Source: Denitrovibrio sp.
GTDB taxonomy: Bacteria > Chrysiogenota > Deferribacteres > Deferribacterales > Geovibrionaceae
Assembly: GCA_002869185.1 (NCBI GenBank)
Contig: PKTN01000001.1
Location: forward strand, 248,001 to 312,000
DNA length: 64,000 nt
Reading direction: 5' to 3'
The position numbers and the translations under genes were made by a program. Each line of letters opens with the position of its first letter. Position 1 is the first letter of the stretch. Positions 8,556-16,960 of this stretch are shown here, piece after piece. Under the pieces are notes generated by a model. That model was not told the origin of the DNA. It was given only the letters and a program-made list of their open reading frames with translations, and did no database searches.

Positions 8556-8920
8556 TATTCAATCTCCATAAATTTACCTGCATATATTGCAGACGTAATT
8601 TGCTCATCTGTCATATTAAAAATGATTTTCGCCAACTCTTTAAATGCTATTAATTCGTTTTTTGAGAGATTATCTTTTTCATTCTTTGCAAAACCATGTA
8701 TATATATGGCGTTATTTCCCTTTTTATAGCAAATGATGGTTCGTCCGCTACCACTTTTGCCAGTATTCTCAAACCGCACTCTTTTTTTGAAGATACTTCC
8801 ACCAAGGCTTGCTTCATAATTTCCTGATATGACCTCATCCAAAGCTTTTGTTAGCTCTGTTTCTGATATATCTTGCTTGGCTATCCATTTTGAAAAATGC
8901 CTTGTCATTAGTTTCTTCAT
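8555..8920 (-). CDS. RelE/HigB-type toxin (PF06296-like)
   Basis: 121 residues. The core GKSGSGRTIICYKKG, then IYIHGFAKNEKDNLSKNEL and a helical tail matches the RelE-like family formerly called DUF1044, whose members are mostly ribosome-dependent mRNA interferases. The toxin precedes the antitoxin, as in higBA. No frameshift or missing core residue is visible, so the pair looks intact. It lies in an AT-rich accessory patch with the zinc-ribbon ATPase. Confidence 0.85.
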   Translation of the reverse strand: MKKLMTRHFSKWIAKQDISETELTKALDEVISGNYEASLGGSIFKKRVRFENTGKSGSGRTIICYKKGNNAIYIHGFAKNEKDNLSKNELIAFKELAKIIFNMTDEQITSAIYAGKFMEIE

Positions 8921-8925
8921 AAATA

Positions 8926-8948
8926 AGTATAGTACTGAGTGCTATACT
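8926..8948 (-). promoter_or_regulatory. probable operator of the toxin-antitoxin operon
   Basis: AGTATAG (8926-8932) and CTATACT (8942-8948) are perfect inverted arms with a 9-base spacer, starting 6 bases upstream of the toxin ATG. The arms include TATACT/TATAGT-like sequence that could also be the -10 box, so binding of the HTH antitoxin here would block transcription. Confidence 0.55.
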
Positions 8949-9187
8949 GTGCAATATGTAATTTTACTCTACAGGTAAGAATCATTTTTAAAATAAACTT
9001 ATTGACTTTAAATATCCTGAGTTGACATGTTTAATTTTACATAATAGTCTAGTAAAAAATATCAGGAGTTTTTGTGAAACTTTCAGTTCAGTTCCTAGCC
9101 TTTGCGTCCAGCCTGTAATTCGCAATTAGCGGCTTATGGGCATAATATTACTTTTTCTTTAGTTAATATTAGGAGGCAATTTCAAAA

Positions 9188-10189
9188 ATGAATTTATCTA
9201 AAGGACGCGTTATATTTGCGTCAATAAATAGCTATACGGTTTTATCAGAAAACGGTGAAGAGTATTACTCTGTCCTCTCTGGCTCTTTCAGTAGAGACAA
9301 TAGAGGTTTACCTGCGGTTGGAGATCTTGTTAGATTCAAAAAAAATGAGAATGGCGATAGTGTTATTGATCAAATAATACCTAGAAAGAGCGTCATCAGT
9401 AGGAAATCAGCGGGGAATATCTATAGCGAAAATGTGCTAGCTGCCAATATAGACATTATGCTTATCCTGACTGCACTCGACGAAACATTCAGCGTTCGTC
9501 GTATAGAGCGGTTTCTTGTATTGGCGAAATCTGGTGGAGTTACACCTGTAATACTACTTTCTAAGGCTGACAAGTGTGATCCTATAAGCCTGGCTATACA
9601 TCTTACAGAGGCGGAAGAGGTGGCAGGTGATGCGCAGGTTATCGAATTCAGCTCTATTACTGGCACTGGTGTTGATAAGATAGAAGAGCTTCTTAAGGAG
9701 GGTGTGACTGCTTGTGCTGTTGGGCTTTCTGGAGCAGGCAAATCGACACTTCTTAATAGGTTGTCAGGCGATGAGCTTCAATCTGTGAAACATGTAAGAG
9801 AGTTTGATAGCAAAGGGCGACACACCACAACCAGCAGGCAGATGTTTAAGCTACCGATGGGGGCTATGTTTGTTGATACTCCTGGGATAAGGGAAGTAGG
9901 GCTTAAAGGTGACACAGAGGCTGTGGAAGAGGTATTTGACGAGATAATATCCTTTGCCGAGGACTGTTTCTTTAGTGACTGTACACATGTACATGAGCCG
10001 AGTTGTGCTGTTATCAAAGCTGTTGAAAATGGAGAGATATCTAGAGAGAGGTATGATAGCTATATTAAGCTTAGGCGAGAGTCCGAAAATTATAAGATGC
10101 GCACTGAAACTCCACAAGAGCAGAAGAGGTCTGATAAGAAGCTTGCGAGGCTTATCAAAACAGAGAATAAACGCAAAAAGAAGTTTTAG
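9188..10189 (+). CDS. rsgA: ribosome biogenesis GTPase RsgA
   Basis: Circularly permuted GTPase that helps late maturation of the 30S subunit. N-terminal OB fold (about 1-70), then permuted G motifs: G4-like SKADKCD near residue 137, G1 GLSGAGKST near 178, G3 DTPGIRE near 230. The C-terminal zinc site is CFFSDCTHVHEPSCAV with the Cys and His ligands in place. Length 333 is normal for the family. AGGAGG lies 11 bases before the ATG. It is followed by the haemolysin III gene on the same strand after 122 bases. Confidence 0.95.
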   Translation: MNLSKGRVIFASINSYTVLSENGEEYYSVLSGSFSRDNRGLPAVGDLVRFKKNENGDSVIDQIIPRKSVISRKSAGNIYSENVLAANIDIMLILTALDETFSVRRIERFLVLAKSGGVTPVILLSKADKCDPISLAIHLTEAEEVAGDAQVIEFSSITGTGVDKIEELLKEGVTACAVGLSGAGKSTLLNRLSGDELQSVKHVREFDSKGRHTTTSRQMFKLPMGAMFVDTPGIREVGLKGDTEAVEEVFDEIISFAEDCFFSDCTHVHEPSCAVIKAVENGEISRERYDSYIKLRRESENYKMRTETPQEQKRSDKKLARLIKTENKRKKKF

Positions 10190-10256
10190 TAAAATCTATT
10201 ATTGATTTAAAAGAAGACTAAATATATCCTATATAGATAGGTCATATTTTATGGAA

Positions 10257-10276
10257 ATAATTTGTTTGCAAATTAT
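10257..10276. other. inverted repeat between rsgA and the haemolysin III gene
   Basis: ATAATTTG and CAAATTAT are perfect 8-bp arms around a TTTG loop. There is no T run, so it is more likely a site or a weak hairpin than a terminator. Confidence 0.3.
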
Positions 10277-10311
10277 CTGTAAGTGTGGCTTATTTATATT
10301 AGGAGTATGCT

Positions 10312-10959
10312 ATGGTTATTAAAGATCCTATCAGTGGATTGACGCACTTAGCAGGGGCTATGCTCTCTGTTGCTGCCTTAACTGTATTAGTTGTAATGTC
10401 AGTTTATCATGCTACAGTGTGGCACATTGTGTCATTTTCTATATATGGTGCTAGTATGACTCTGTTATATTTAGCTAGCTCAGCTTATCACATATTCCCC
10501 CTTAAAGATAAAGGTACTCGTATCCTTAAGAAGTTAGATCACGTTATGATTTTCATGATGATTGCTGGAACCTATACACCTTTTTGCCTTGTGCCACTTA
10601 GAGGTTATTGGGGATGGAGTATATTCGGTGTTGTATGGGCAATAGCGATACTTGGTATCTTTTTTAAACTATTTTATATCTATGCCCCTAGATGGTTATC
10701 AACAGGTTTGTATGTTTTGATGGGATGGATAAGTGTTGTCGCTATATATCCTATAATAAAAAATATCCCTGCTGGTGGAGTATTTTGGCTTGCTGGTGGT
10801 GGAATAAGCTATACTGTAGGAGCTGTAGTTTATGCAACAAAAAAGCCAGACCCGTGGCCAAACGTTTTTGGATTTCACGAGATCTGGCATCTATTCGTAC
10901 TAGGTGGCAGTTTTTGCCATTTTATGGTTATGGTCAAATATCTTGTTTGGATAGGCTAA
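10312..10959 (+). CDS. haemolysin III family (PAQR-type) membrane protein
   Basis: 215 residues with seven hydrophobic segments. Family motifs with conserved polar residues are present: SSAYHIF after the second segment, LDHVMIFMMIAGTYTPF, and the C-terminal HEIWHLFVLGGSFCHF with its His pair. Relatives include YqfA and eukaryotic progestin/adiponectin receptors; in bacteria a metal-dependent membrane hydrolase role is suspected but not settled. AGGAG precedes the ATG. Its last four bases overlap the convergent next gene. Confidence 0.9.
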   Translation: MVIKDPISGLTHLAGAMLSVAALTVLVVMSVYHATVWHIVSFSIYGASMTLLYLASSAYHIFPLKDKGTRILKKLDHVMIFMMIAGTYTPFCLVPLRGYWGWSIFGVVWAIAILGIFFKLFYIYAPRWLSTGLYVLMGWISVVAIYPIIKNIPAGGVFWLAGGGISYTVGAVVYATKKPDPWPNVFGFHEIWHLFVLGGSFCHFMVMVKYLVWIG

Positions 10960-11513
10960 TCTTTACTTAAAAGATGCTCTTTAAGCTTGTTATCGGCAGG
11001 TTCTTCTCCTAACCAGATAGAAAAAAGAGCTTTTTTAAAGTCTAAACCTTCTATTATACCTTTAACAGAGTTATTAATGGATAGCCTTGTCCCTTTTTCG
11101 GGAACATAAAGTAGCTCATAGGTATCACCTTTTTTAGTCTCGGTAGTGAACCAGCTTGTTAATGTATCTATACGCTCCTGTAGAGGCGAAATATCTTCTG
11201 TATTAGCTTCAAAACCTTCTATCCAAGTCTTTCTAAGCTTTTCTGGTGAAACACCTTCATAAAGCATAACCATGCGAATTATCATTGGTTCATCAGCATT
11301 TAATATAGTCTCTTCGTTTGTCTCTTTCTCTTTAAGGTATAGGGCAGATGCGTAAACTTTTATTATGAATTTTTTTCTAAGTCCAACACCATTTAAAACT
11401 AGACTATCGTCGGAAGCACTAATTGTCTCTGGAAGTGTGACACCTGCTATTTCAACAGCAAAAGCAGATACTGCGAATGTGATTATTGCTAAAACTATAA
11501 ATATTTTTTTCAT
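10956..11513 (-). CDS. exported chalcone isomerase-like protein
   Basis: Starts at the ATG at 11513 (MKKIFIVLAIITFAVSAFA is a signal peptide, cleaved after AFA), with GAGGG five bases ahead; the ATG four codons earlier overlaps the stop of the upstream gene. The mature part, with FIIKVYASALYL and IRMVMLYEGVSPEKL, matches the chalcone isomerase-like family of periplasmic proteins, which are not known to be flavonoid enzymes and probably bind fatty acids. It is co-transcribed behind a DUF1330 gene. Confidence 0.8.
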   Translation of the reverse strand: MKKIFIVLAIITFAVSAFAVEIAGVTLPETISASDDSLVLNGVGLRKKFIIKVYASALYLKEKETNEETILNADEPMIIRMVMLYEGVSPEKLRKTWIEGFEANTEDISPLQERIDTLTSWFTTETKKGDTYELLYVPEKGTRLSINNSVKGIIEGLDFKKALFSIWLGEEPADNKLKEHLLSKD

Positions 11514-11521
11514 TATATCCC

Positions 11522-11812
11522 TCATAGTGATTCAACTAATATAGACTGACCAACAAGCGAGTCGAGTCGAAGTTGAACAATAGCTTTGTACTCTTGGCTA
11601 TTAAAGCACGCAGAAAACTTTTCTTCATTTGGAAATTCTATTATCAGTACCTTGAGAGGATTCCAGCCACCACCGAGAGGTTTTATTTTCTCTGTCGAGA
11701 CAAGATATCTTCCTCCGAAAGATTCTAGTATAGGTTTAGCTTTAGATGCATATTCTTGGTATTTCTCAGGATCTGTAACTTTTTCGGTCTGGATGATCAT
11801 GTATACTGACAT
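11522..11812 (-). CDS. DUF1330 family protein
   Basis: 96 residues of the dimeric alpha-beta barrel type. It begins MSVYMIIQTEKVTDPEKYQEY and has the conserved ILESFGGRYL and VLIIEFPNEEKF segments of DUF1330. Function unknown; a cytoplasmic protein without signal peptide. GGAG-like sequence precedes the start. Its stop codon overlaps a possible start of the chalcone isomerase-like gene, so the two form an operon, divergent from the broken binding-protein gene. Confidence 0.85.
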   Translation of the reverse strand: MSVYMIIQTEKVTDPEKYQEYASKAKPILESFGGRYLVSTEKIKPLGGGWNPLKVLIIEFPNEEKFSACFNSQEYKAIVQLRLDSLVGQSILVESL

Positions 11813-11864
11813 CTTCGGTCTCCTTAGTTTTATTTATACATTATGTAATTAAATTATGTTAAAG

Positions 11865-11911
11865 TCATTAAAGATTTGATGATAGTCTAAGTAACTTGGT
11901 GTCTTTAATGA
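11865..11911. promoter_or_regulatory. spaced inverted repeat in the divergent promoter region
   Basis: TCATTAAAGA (11865-11874) and TCTTTAATGA (11902-11911) are perfect 10-bp arms separated by 27 bases. They lie between the two divergently transcribed operons, where a dimeric regulator could bind. A TATAAT at 11952-11957 follows, 15 bases before the binding-protein ATG. Confidence 0.45.
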
Positions 11912-11972
11912 TTTAATAACAAATACTTTAGCATTATGTGATTATTTGTCTTATAATAATTTATGGTGACTT

Positions 11973-13106
11973 ATGAAATTTATTAATTATATTTCAATTT
12001 TAATGATTCTTTTTATATCAATAGCCTGTGAAACACGAAAAGAGATACCTCTTGTGAGAATAGGTCACGCCCCACATGATCATCATGCGCCATTATATAT
12101 CGCTGCTGTAAAACAAAAATATTTCAATTCAAAATCTGGCGTTTACCTTAAAGAGGTGGACTATAAAAAAAGCTATCAATTATTTAAAAATGATAAGCTA
12201 ATCGCGAATGTTCAAATTGATTCAGGAACTGGTGGTATTAACCTTATTCGAAAACTAGATGAAAAGATAATTGATCTTTCGTTTGGTGGTGTTCCAGCAA
12301 TGATAGATATGATAGATACTGGAAGTAAGATTAAGATCGTAGCCCCCGTTATGTCAGAGGGTGCAGCTCTTGTTGTTGGGAATGATATACCTGTTTCAGA
12401 CTGGGATAGTTTTATAGAATATGTTAGAAATACTGCTGACCCTGTCAGGATAGGTTATAAAGTCGACAAGTCTGTTCAGAATATAATTTTTGAGACAGCT
12501 CTCAAGAGTGAGCATCTGTAATATAGTCGCAGTCTTTCTGCGATAAATGTTGATGTTGTTGTTGTGAATTTACACGGTCCTAAGAATATTATACCTGCTC
12601 TAAACGCAAAAATTATTGATGGTTTTGTTGTAATGCAGCCATACCCTGCATTAGCAGAATATAGAGGCGTGGGGAAGATTATTGCCCACCTTAGAACTCT
12701 ACCTCCTTCACACAAATGGGAAGACCACCCTTGTTGTGCTTTAGCTGCGGGTGATGATTTTATTAACAATGAATCTGAAGTTCTTGAAGCATTGATAGAA
12801 CTCTTTAGGTATGCGAGTACTTTTATAATAGAAAACCCTGCTGAAAGTGCCGAAATTGTCTCTGCATGGCTAGGAACACCTAAGGATGTAGAATTGACGT
12901 CAATACCTTCTATTAAGTATTTAAACGAGTTCAGTGGCGATTGGGATGATGGGGTAGATTTCTGGATAAAATCTTTAGTTGAAAAAGGTGATTTGTCAGG
13001 GAGAGTTAAGGATTCGTATCTGAACTCTAACGTGGAAAAGGTGTTGTATGATAAATCTATTTACAACAAAATTAATCAGAGACTAGCTGATAATGCCAAT
13101 AAGTAA
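11973..13106 (+). pseudogene. NMT1/THI5-like substrate-binding lipoprotein, interrupted by in-frame TAA
   Basis: One reading frame of 378 codons is cut by a single TAA at 12519-12521 (codon 183); the frame after it is open to 13106 and reads as the second lobe of the same protein. The N-terminal signal ends in SIAC with a lipid-type Cys19. GHAPHDHHAPLYIAAVK and DSGTGGINLIRK are typical of the NitT/TauT/THI5 binding proteins. After the stop, PKNIIPALNAKIIDGFVV and PYPALAEYRG continue the fold. It overlaps the following histidine kinase gene by 14 bases and has no permease or ATPase nearby, so it probably served as the kinase's ligand sensor. Either the gene is recently broken, the TAA is read through, or the base is a sequence error. 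Confidence 0.75.
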
Positions 13107-15273
13107 AAAAATATTTTGGATATTCCTTTCTATTTCTATCATTATATTTGCTCTTGCAGCAAGTGTTATAGCGTACCAGCACAGCAATAAATATATGCAT
13201 AAGGTATTGCATTCATTAATTGAATTTAATGATAATGTGTACAAACTAAGAGAATTACAATTAAATATGGTGAAAAATGATGGTGTAGACACTACTTATG
13301 AACTTCAAAGGAGCGTAGAACGTCTCAAAGAATCAAGTGATAATTTGGCTCGATCTCTATCAGAAGTTGTGAAAAACGATTTAAATGTTACATCATTAAA
13401 TACTGATATCTCAAACTATTATAAATCAATCTATGAGTATATTGATAACTCACTTCAATATAAAATGCTAAAAGAAGATTCAATCAAATATATAGATAAA
13501 CTAAAAGAGGTTATTCTTAGTTACTATCCATCAAAAAAAAGTCTCGTATCTAAGGTCAATTTATTTTTAACAGACTTTATTACTACTGGCGATCCAAATA
13601 ATCTTACTAAAATTAATGAAATCACAAAGCAGCTTGTTAAAGATAATCAGAATTCTGAATTAAAAACTATTACGCAAAGACTTAATCTTACTCTTGAAAC
13701 CATGTATTTGAATAGATTAAGCGTTAATGAGAAGAGAAATTTTCTTAGTCTTTCCTCTAGTAATTTTTTACAAATCGTATCTATTTTGAGCTTAAAGCTG
13801 AAAGAGAGGGACGCTAAACTAAACGCGACTCTAAATTATTCACTGATTATTATTATTATAGTATGTACCATCCTCGGATTACTATACTGGGTACTAATCA
13901 ATAAATATATTAATAGGTTTCTTTCAAATCAATCCGAAGTAATGACTGCTATTAAAAGCAGAGAGGCTCTGAGAGAGATTAAACCATTTAGCAGTGATGA
14001 ACTCGGAGAGTTGACTCAAAAAATGTGGGAAATGGCGGCAGATTTATATAAAAAAGATGAATCACTTATTGAGAGTGAATATAAGTACAGAACATATATC
14101 AACACAACTCCAGTTGCAGTTCTAGTATCAGACAGCAATAGAAAGATATTAGAAGTTAATCAAGGTGCTGTTAACTTGTTAGGTTATTCATCAGAGGAAC
14201 TGCTATCCTTCAGCTTAGATGACATTTGGATTGAAGAAGAAAATACATTTAACAAAAAACAATTTAAAAATCTTACTAAAAAAGGCTCTATAAGTTTAAT
14301 CCGTAAGTTTAGGACTAAAGAGAGTGGATTCGTATACGCTAATGTAAGTGGAATAAAGATCAGTGATAATAGGTTTGTTGCCTTTTGTCAGGATATCTCA
14401 GAACAGGTTAGCTTAGAGAAAGAGCTTAAAGAAGTTAATGAAAACCTTATTGAGCAAGTCAATAAAGAGGTAGATAAAAACTTAAAACAAGATCAGATCA
14501 TTCAGCAACAAAAGAAATTAGCAGATATGGGTATGATGGTTAGTGCTATTGCTCACCAGTGGCGTCAACCTCTTAATGCCCTAGCATTATGTGTACAAGA
14601 CGTCTTAGAAGAGTACGAATCTGGTGATATTAATAAAGAATATGTGAAAGATTTTGAAGACAACTCTATGAAATTAATTATGCATATGTCTAAAACAATT
14701 GATGATTTTAGAGATTTCTTTATGCCTGATAAAAATGTTACAGAGTTTAATGTTGTTAAGGAGATAAATGATTTAGTAAGACTACTGAATGTGCAGATTA
14801 CCTCCAAACGTATTGAGATGGAGTTTATCTGCCATTGTAAAGGTGGGACGATAAATTGTGACAACCCTAGCGCTACAGAATCTTGTGAAAATGAAACCGA
14901 TTTAGTTATGGGGTTCCCTGGTGAGTTTAAACAGGTTCTTATTAACCTGATATATAATAGTGTTGATGCAATATGTGAAGCTAGAGTTTTAAAGAAAATA
15001 AGTAAAGGGAACATAGATATAAAAGTTATGTTCAGTGAAAATAATATGACAGTTAGTATAAATGATAATGGTGGAGGAATACCATCTCATGTGCTTCCGC
15101 ATATTTTTGACCCATACTATACAACCAAGGGTGAAGGCCAAGGAACAGGTATAGGGTTGTATATGTCTAAGGTTATTATTGAGAGTCATATGAGCGGCAG
15201 AATGAATGCTAAAAATATCCTAGGTGGAGCTTGTTTAACAATCGAACTACCGCTTATAAAAAAAATAGTATAG
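13093..15273 (+). CDS. PAS-domain sensor histidine kinase with a Cys cluster
   Basis: 726 residues. Membrane segments at about 7-29 and 250-272 flank an extracytoplasmic helical region; a PAS domain spans about 330-445, a coiled coil follows, then HisKA with IAHQWRQPLNAL (His488) and a HATPase domain with N box LINLIYNSVDAI, G1 NDNGGGIP and G2 GTGIGLYMSK. An insert just before the N box carries C580-x-C582-x6-C589-x8-C598, which could bind zinc or an iron-sulfur centre. The gene starts inside the end of the broken binding-protein gene, so the two are translationally linked. No response regulator is adjacent. Confidence 0.9.
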   Translation: MPISKKIFWIFLSISIIIFALAASVIAYQHSNKYMHKVLHSLIEFNDNVYKLRELQLNMVKNDGVDTTYELQRSVERLKESSDNLARSLSEVVKNDLNVTSLNTDISNYYKSIYEYIDNSLQYKMLKEDSIKYIDKLKEVILSYYPSKKSLVSKVNLFLTDFITTGDPNNLTKINEITKQLVKDNQNSELKTITQRLNLTLETMYLNRLSVNEKRNFLSLSSSNFLQIVSILSLKLKERDAKLNATLNYSLIIIIIVCTILGLLYWVLINKYINRFLSNQSEVMTAIKSREALREIKPFSSDELGELTQKMWEMAADLYKKDESLIESEYKYRTYINTTPVAVLVSDSNRKILEVNQGAVNLLGYSSEELLSFSLDDIWIEEENTFNKKQFKNLTKKGSISLIRKFRTKESGFVYANVSGIKISDNRFVAFCQDISEQVSLEKELKEVNENLIEQVNKEVDKNLKQDQIIQQQKKLADMGMMVSAIAHQWRQPLNALALCVQDVLEEYESGDINKEYVKDFEDNSMKLIMHMSKTIDDFRDFFMPDKNVTEFNVVKEINDLVRLLNVQITSKRIEMEFICHCKGGTINCDNPSATESCENETDLVMGFPGEFKQVLINLIYNSVDAICEARVLKKISKGNIDIKVMFSENNMTVSINDNGGGIPSHVLPHIFDPYYTTKGEGQGTGIGLYMSKVIIESHMSGRMNAKNILGGACLTIELPLIKKIV

Positions 15274-15290
15274 AAGCAGATTAGTAACTC

Positions 15291-16277
15291 TTATTTCTTA
15301 GCTAACTCGTCGTGTTCTTCTTTTGTAAGTCTAGGTCCAAATTTGCTAACAACTTGTGAGGATGCAGCGCTTGCTAAATCTCCAGCTTGTTGAAAAGTCA
15401 TTCCATTTGTTATTCCGTATAAAAAGCTTCCAGCGAAAAGGTCTCCAGCTCCAGTTGTATCAACTGCTGTCACTTTATTTGGAGCTATATTTATATATTC
15501 CTTACCATCATAAAGGAGAGCACCTTCACTACCAAGAGTCATACAGAAGTTTGTTGCAGTTCTTTTTAGCTTTTCAGCTGCTTCATTAACATTATCGCAA
15601 TCTGTCCATAGCATAGCTTCTTCAGCGTTACAGAAGAGTAGATCAACACCATCCCCTACCATCTCTTTCATTCCGTCTTTGAAATATTTTACCATTGCTG
15701 GGTCAGAGAAAGTTAGAGCCACTTTTACCCCATTTTCTAAAGCCGTTACATAAGCTTTTTTTACAGCAACCCTAGCGATATCAGATGTCACAAGATAGCC
15801 TTCTATGTATAAGTACTCTGATGCCTTAATAGCCTCTAGATCTAGATCTTTTTCGGATAGAGTTTCAGAAGCACCAAGGTAAGTGTTCATCGTCCTTTCA
15901 GCATCGTCAGAAACCATAACCAGGCATTTACCTGTTACGCCTTCCTCCATAACACCTTTGATGTTTGTTTCAACACCTGCAGAGTGCATATCATCCATAT
16001 AAAAGTGACCATGCTCATCGTCTGCAACTTTACAAGTGTAAAAGGCTTTACCTCCGAAGTAGCTGAGACCAATAACAGTATTAGCTGCAGAACCACCACA
16101 AGCTACTTTTCCTCCACCGTTTCCGTTGAAGTGTTTCATGATAGAGTTTTGACGCTCTTCATCAACAAGTGTCATCAGACCTTTTTCAATTTCGTTGTCA
16201 CTAAAAAAATTATCTTTAACAGAGAATTCTATATCAACGAGGGCGTTGCCCATTCCGTATACATCGTATTTTTTCAT
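15291..16277 (-). CDS. PfkB family carbohydrate/adenosine kinase
   Basis: 328 residues of the ribokinase superfamily. N-terminal GMGNALVDIEF and GGSAANTVIGLSYFGG form the substrate side; the C-terminal signature DTTGAGDLFAGSFLYGI carries the catalytic Asp and the anion hole. Sequence style is that of bacterial adenosine-kinase-like proteins, so a nucleoside or sugar substrate is likely, but not decided. It is a single gene convergent with the histidine kinase, with the stop codons 17 bases apart. Confidence 0.9.
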   Translation of the reverse strand: MKKYDVYGMGNALVDIEFSVKDNFFSDNEIEKGLMTLVDEERQNSIMKHFNGNGGGKVACGGSAANTVIGLSYFGGKAFYTCKVADDEHGHFYMDDMHSAGVETNIKGVMEEGVTGKCLVMVSDDAERTMNTYLGASETLSEKDLDLEAIKASEYLYIEGYLVTSDIARVAVKKAYVTALENGVKVALTFSDPAMVKYFKDGMKEMVGDGVDLLFCNAEEAMLWTDCDNVNEAAEKLKRTATNFCMTLGSEGALLYDGKEYINIAPNKVTAVDTTGAGDLFAGSFLYGITNGMTFQQAGDLASAASSQVVSKFGPRLTKEEHDELAKK

Positions 16278-16503
16278 ATCCGTTACCTCGTAATTTCTAA
16301 AAGTGTATAATACATATATTATTATTTTCTCACAAGTAGCAATTTATTGAGAATATTATGCACACATGTGCGAAAACTAATCACATATTATTTTTTATTT
16401 AATATGTTTAATAGTCTAATGTGACAAGCCTTTAGCTTCTCTAGATGATTTTGGCATACTACTTGATAATATAAAAGTAAGTAAAATATTGGAGGATATT
16501 AAA

Positions 16504-16857
16504 ATGAAAAAGATAATGATAATGGCTTTAGTGGCTATGATGGCAATTGGTGTTGGTTCTGCTTATGCGAAAGGCGGAATGGGTGCTGGAGGTGGTATGG
16601 GTGGTGCAGGCATGAAAGGGCAAGGGATGAACCTTCCTGCTGATTTTAAACCAGCTACACAAGCACAAGCGGATGTTGCAGCTACAAATTATATCGACTC
16701 AAATTTGAAAGGATACGAAGTTGTCTCTTCTAGTACTTTCCAAGGTAAGAGATTTACTGGCTACACTTACACTGTTCAAGATGCATCTGGCAATCAGTTC
16801 AATCTTGTTGTTAACGCAAGGGGAATAGTTCGAGGACCTTTCCCTGTTAAACAGTAA
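16504..16857 (+). CDS. secreted Gly/Met-rich small protein
   Basis: 117 residues from the ATG at 16504, with GGAGG at 16491-16495. A signal peptide (MKKIMIMALVAMMAIGVGS, cut after AYA) is followed by a Gly/Met-rich stretch of about 25 residues, then a compact domain with IDSNLKGYEVVSSSTFQGK and TYTVQDASGNQFNLVVN that looks like a small PepSY-type or related beta-alpha fold. Exported to the periplasm. Met-rich stretches sometimes bind copper, but no metal role is shown. It is a single gene with its own terminator. Confidence 0.7.
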   Translation: MKKIMIMALVAMMAIGVGSAYAKGGMGAGGGMGGAGMKGQGMNLPADFKPATQAQADVAATNYIDSNLKGYEVVSSSTFQGKRFTGYTYTVQDASGNQFNLVVNARGIVRGPFPVKQ

Positions 16858-16885
16858 TTTTGTAAAATATTATCTCATTAGGTTT

Positions 16886-16912
16886 AGGCGGTTGTTTTGA
16901 CCGCCTTTTTTT
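16886..16912 (+). terminator. rho-independent terminator
   Basis: AGGCGGT (16886-16892) and ACCGCCT (16900-16906) pair perfectly around a 7-base loop and run into seven T residues. Confidence 0.9.
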
Positions 16913-16960
16913 GTTTCATTTTTTGGTATAATACAGTATAGTCCTCCTCTGGTGGTGAAC

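Noticed and set aside
9002..9050. TTGACT and TTGACA boxes upstream of rsgA
   Set aside because: No matching -10 box at 16-18 bases for either; a promoter is probably there but I cannot place it.
6330..9187. ATPase plus toxin-antitoxin as one three-gene defence system
   Set aside because: They are on opposite strands and convergent, with separate control signals; proximity alone is not enough.
12519..12521. Selenocysteine or pyrrolysine at the interrupting stops
   Set aside because: Both interrupting codons (here and at 54259-54261) are TAA, not TGA or TAG, so known recoding does not apply.
16451..16467. A second sigma-54-like site, TTGGCATACTACTTGA, before the Gly/Met-rich gene
   Set aside because: The essential -12 GC is GA here, so I do not call it a promoter.
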